64,000 nt of DNA. It comes from Mayamaea pseudoterrestris. Lineage: Eukaryota; Bacillariophyta; Bacillariophyceae; Sellaphorales; Sellaphoraceae. The number at the start of each line of letters is the position of its first letter. Positions within the stretch are counted from its first letter, which is position 1. A model generated the notes under the pieces. That model saw nothing but the letters and a program-made list of their open reading frames with translations, searched no databases and was not told the origin of the DNA. The DNA lies in NCBI GenBank assembly GCA_027923505.1, contig BROI01000015.1, positions 496,001 through 560,000 of the forward strand, in the 5' to 3' direction. Below are positions 63,214 to 64,000 of this stretch, piece by piece. Made by a program: the position numbers and the translations under genes.

Positions 63214-64000
63214 CTCGTTCAGCGCACCAGAAGCTTTCAACGATTAAAACTGCTCTACTTGAAAGCTATACACACGCTGGCACGAGACTTTACTTGTCGG
63301 GTGCTTGAGATGCGCGATGCTCGATGCGCGGAAATTGTGGTCTAAAATGGGCGAGGAAGTGCGATGGGTATCCTTGTGGATCTCCCTCCGCGTGAACGAG
63401 CGAGCCGATAGTCGCGCCGGCCGACTCAGAAGGTGCTACCGGTACGACTACGACAAAAAAGTTGCCCACACTACAATTATCGCGCGATTGCTTATGTACT
63501 AACTGTCTAACTGTAAAGGTACGGTCATCACAGATCATCGGATATGTACATCTAAGACGTTGACCGCAGCTACAAAAAAGGTGATGCTCTCGTGGTCTAC
63601 TGCATGAACCTCGGATTTAAGTGGTCGGACAACGTGACGCACATTGTGCCCGGCCGCTCTCGATTGACATTCGGATAAAGAATTGACGGCAATATTCTTC
63701 GTGTCATTCGAGAATCGATGTTGCCTACTGGCGTATTTACAATGGCCCGATGAAGGTGCGTCAGTCATTTTTGACTTTCGTGGGTCACGGACGCGGAGTT
63801 ACCCGGCATATCTTGGGTCACGTTGTCAGCCTTTGCAACGAAGTTGCCCTCGTCCCTCGTCAAGAAACACTTTTGACGCTCTTTGAAAACAGACCAAGAG
63901 AATTTGTTGGCAAGAGAAGGCAGCGCGCAATTGATGGATAGATGGAGACTCGATACAACAACCTCGAAGCTGACGCAGGTCCAAGCGAGAGCGACGAATC
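63214..64000. other. Intergenic region with protein-like fragments
   Basis: Holds TACCGGTA at 63437-63444, 224 bp upstream of the orphan gene. From about 63560 on, short plus-strand frames read like protein (YKKGDALVVYCMNLGFKWSD; RHILGHVVSLCNEVALV) but are separated by stops and show no recognised family. They may be decayed coding sequence or exons of a gene running off the window. Confidence 0.3.

Noticed and set aside
1-64000. tRNA, rRNA, snRNA or CRISPR loci
   Set aside because: No cloverleaf with a TTCRA-type arm, no known snRNA core words and no spaced direct repeats were found by eye; the two minisatellites lack spacers and are not CRISPR arrays.
1-64000. Retroelement, DNA transposon or virus-like element
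   Set aside because: No reverse transcriptase, integrase, transposase or capsid motif and no long terminal repeats were recognised in any frame.

Overview
The window looks like nuclear DNA of a photosynthetic stramenopile (ochrophyte), quite possibly a diatom. Three predicted proteins carry a signal peptide that ends in an ASAFAP-like motif with Phe at the cleavage site (13307-15778, 35796-37306, 52309-52929), which is the bipartite plastid-import signal of red-lineage secondary plastids. Other pointers are an HSF, an animal-type cryptochrome/photolyase, a stramenopile-style bZIP, and a cyclic-nucleotide-dependent kinase. Genes are dense (about 34 in 64 kb), lie on both strands without operons, and have short GT-AG introns, mostly 66-130 bp. 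The longest introns sit at or beside the start codons of ribosomal protein genes.

Layout. 1-9 kb: MORN protein, TPT-type sugar-phosphate/nucleotide-sugar transporter, RPL39 (found only by splicing across a start-codon intron), a short-chain dehydrogenase and a bZIP factor. 9-16 kb: a decayed propeller-like gene, mitochondrial SCOT, an Smr-UIM protein and a repetitive plastid protein. 16-26 kb: RPS18 and NOP4/RBM28 share a divergent promoter, MTHFR and OLA1 share another, then a DUF1764 protein and a myristoylated CaMK-like kinase. 26-35 kb: a five-exon HSF with a 10-nt microexon, a secreted protein, an acidic protein, a 42-bp minisatellite and two orphan genes. 35-46 kb: plastid FAD monooxygenase (frameshifted here), MscS channel, COX11, a second block of the same minisatellite in inverse orientation, a thioredoxin-fold protein and a cryptochrome. 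46-64 kb: prolyl-4-hydroxylase-like enzyme, cGMP-dependent-type kinase, plastid protein, ATP synthase OSCP, PAM16, a PH-EDR2 protein, a second MORN protein and a large orphan.

Functional themes are ribosome production (RPL39, RPS18, NOP4, OLA1), mitochondrion (SCOT, COX11, OSCP, PAM16), plastid, and membrane-tethered signalling: four proteins start MGxxxS, the N-myristoylation pattern. The most unusual signals are the two minisatellite blocks, each just upstream of a gene and in the same orientation relative to it; a recurrent TACCGGTA palindrome seen only between genes; a start codon split by an intron; the HSF microexon; the Smr plus about ten UIMs protein; and a MTHFR whose regulatory domain is replaced by an SH3/KOW-like tail. 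All exon joins were inferred by eye from GT-AG sites, reading frame and family motifs; no search or transcript data were available.
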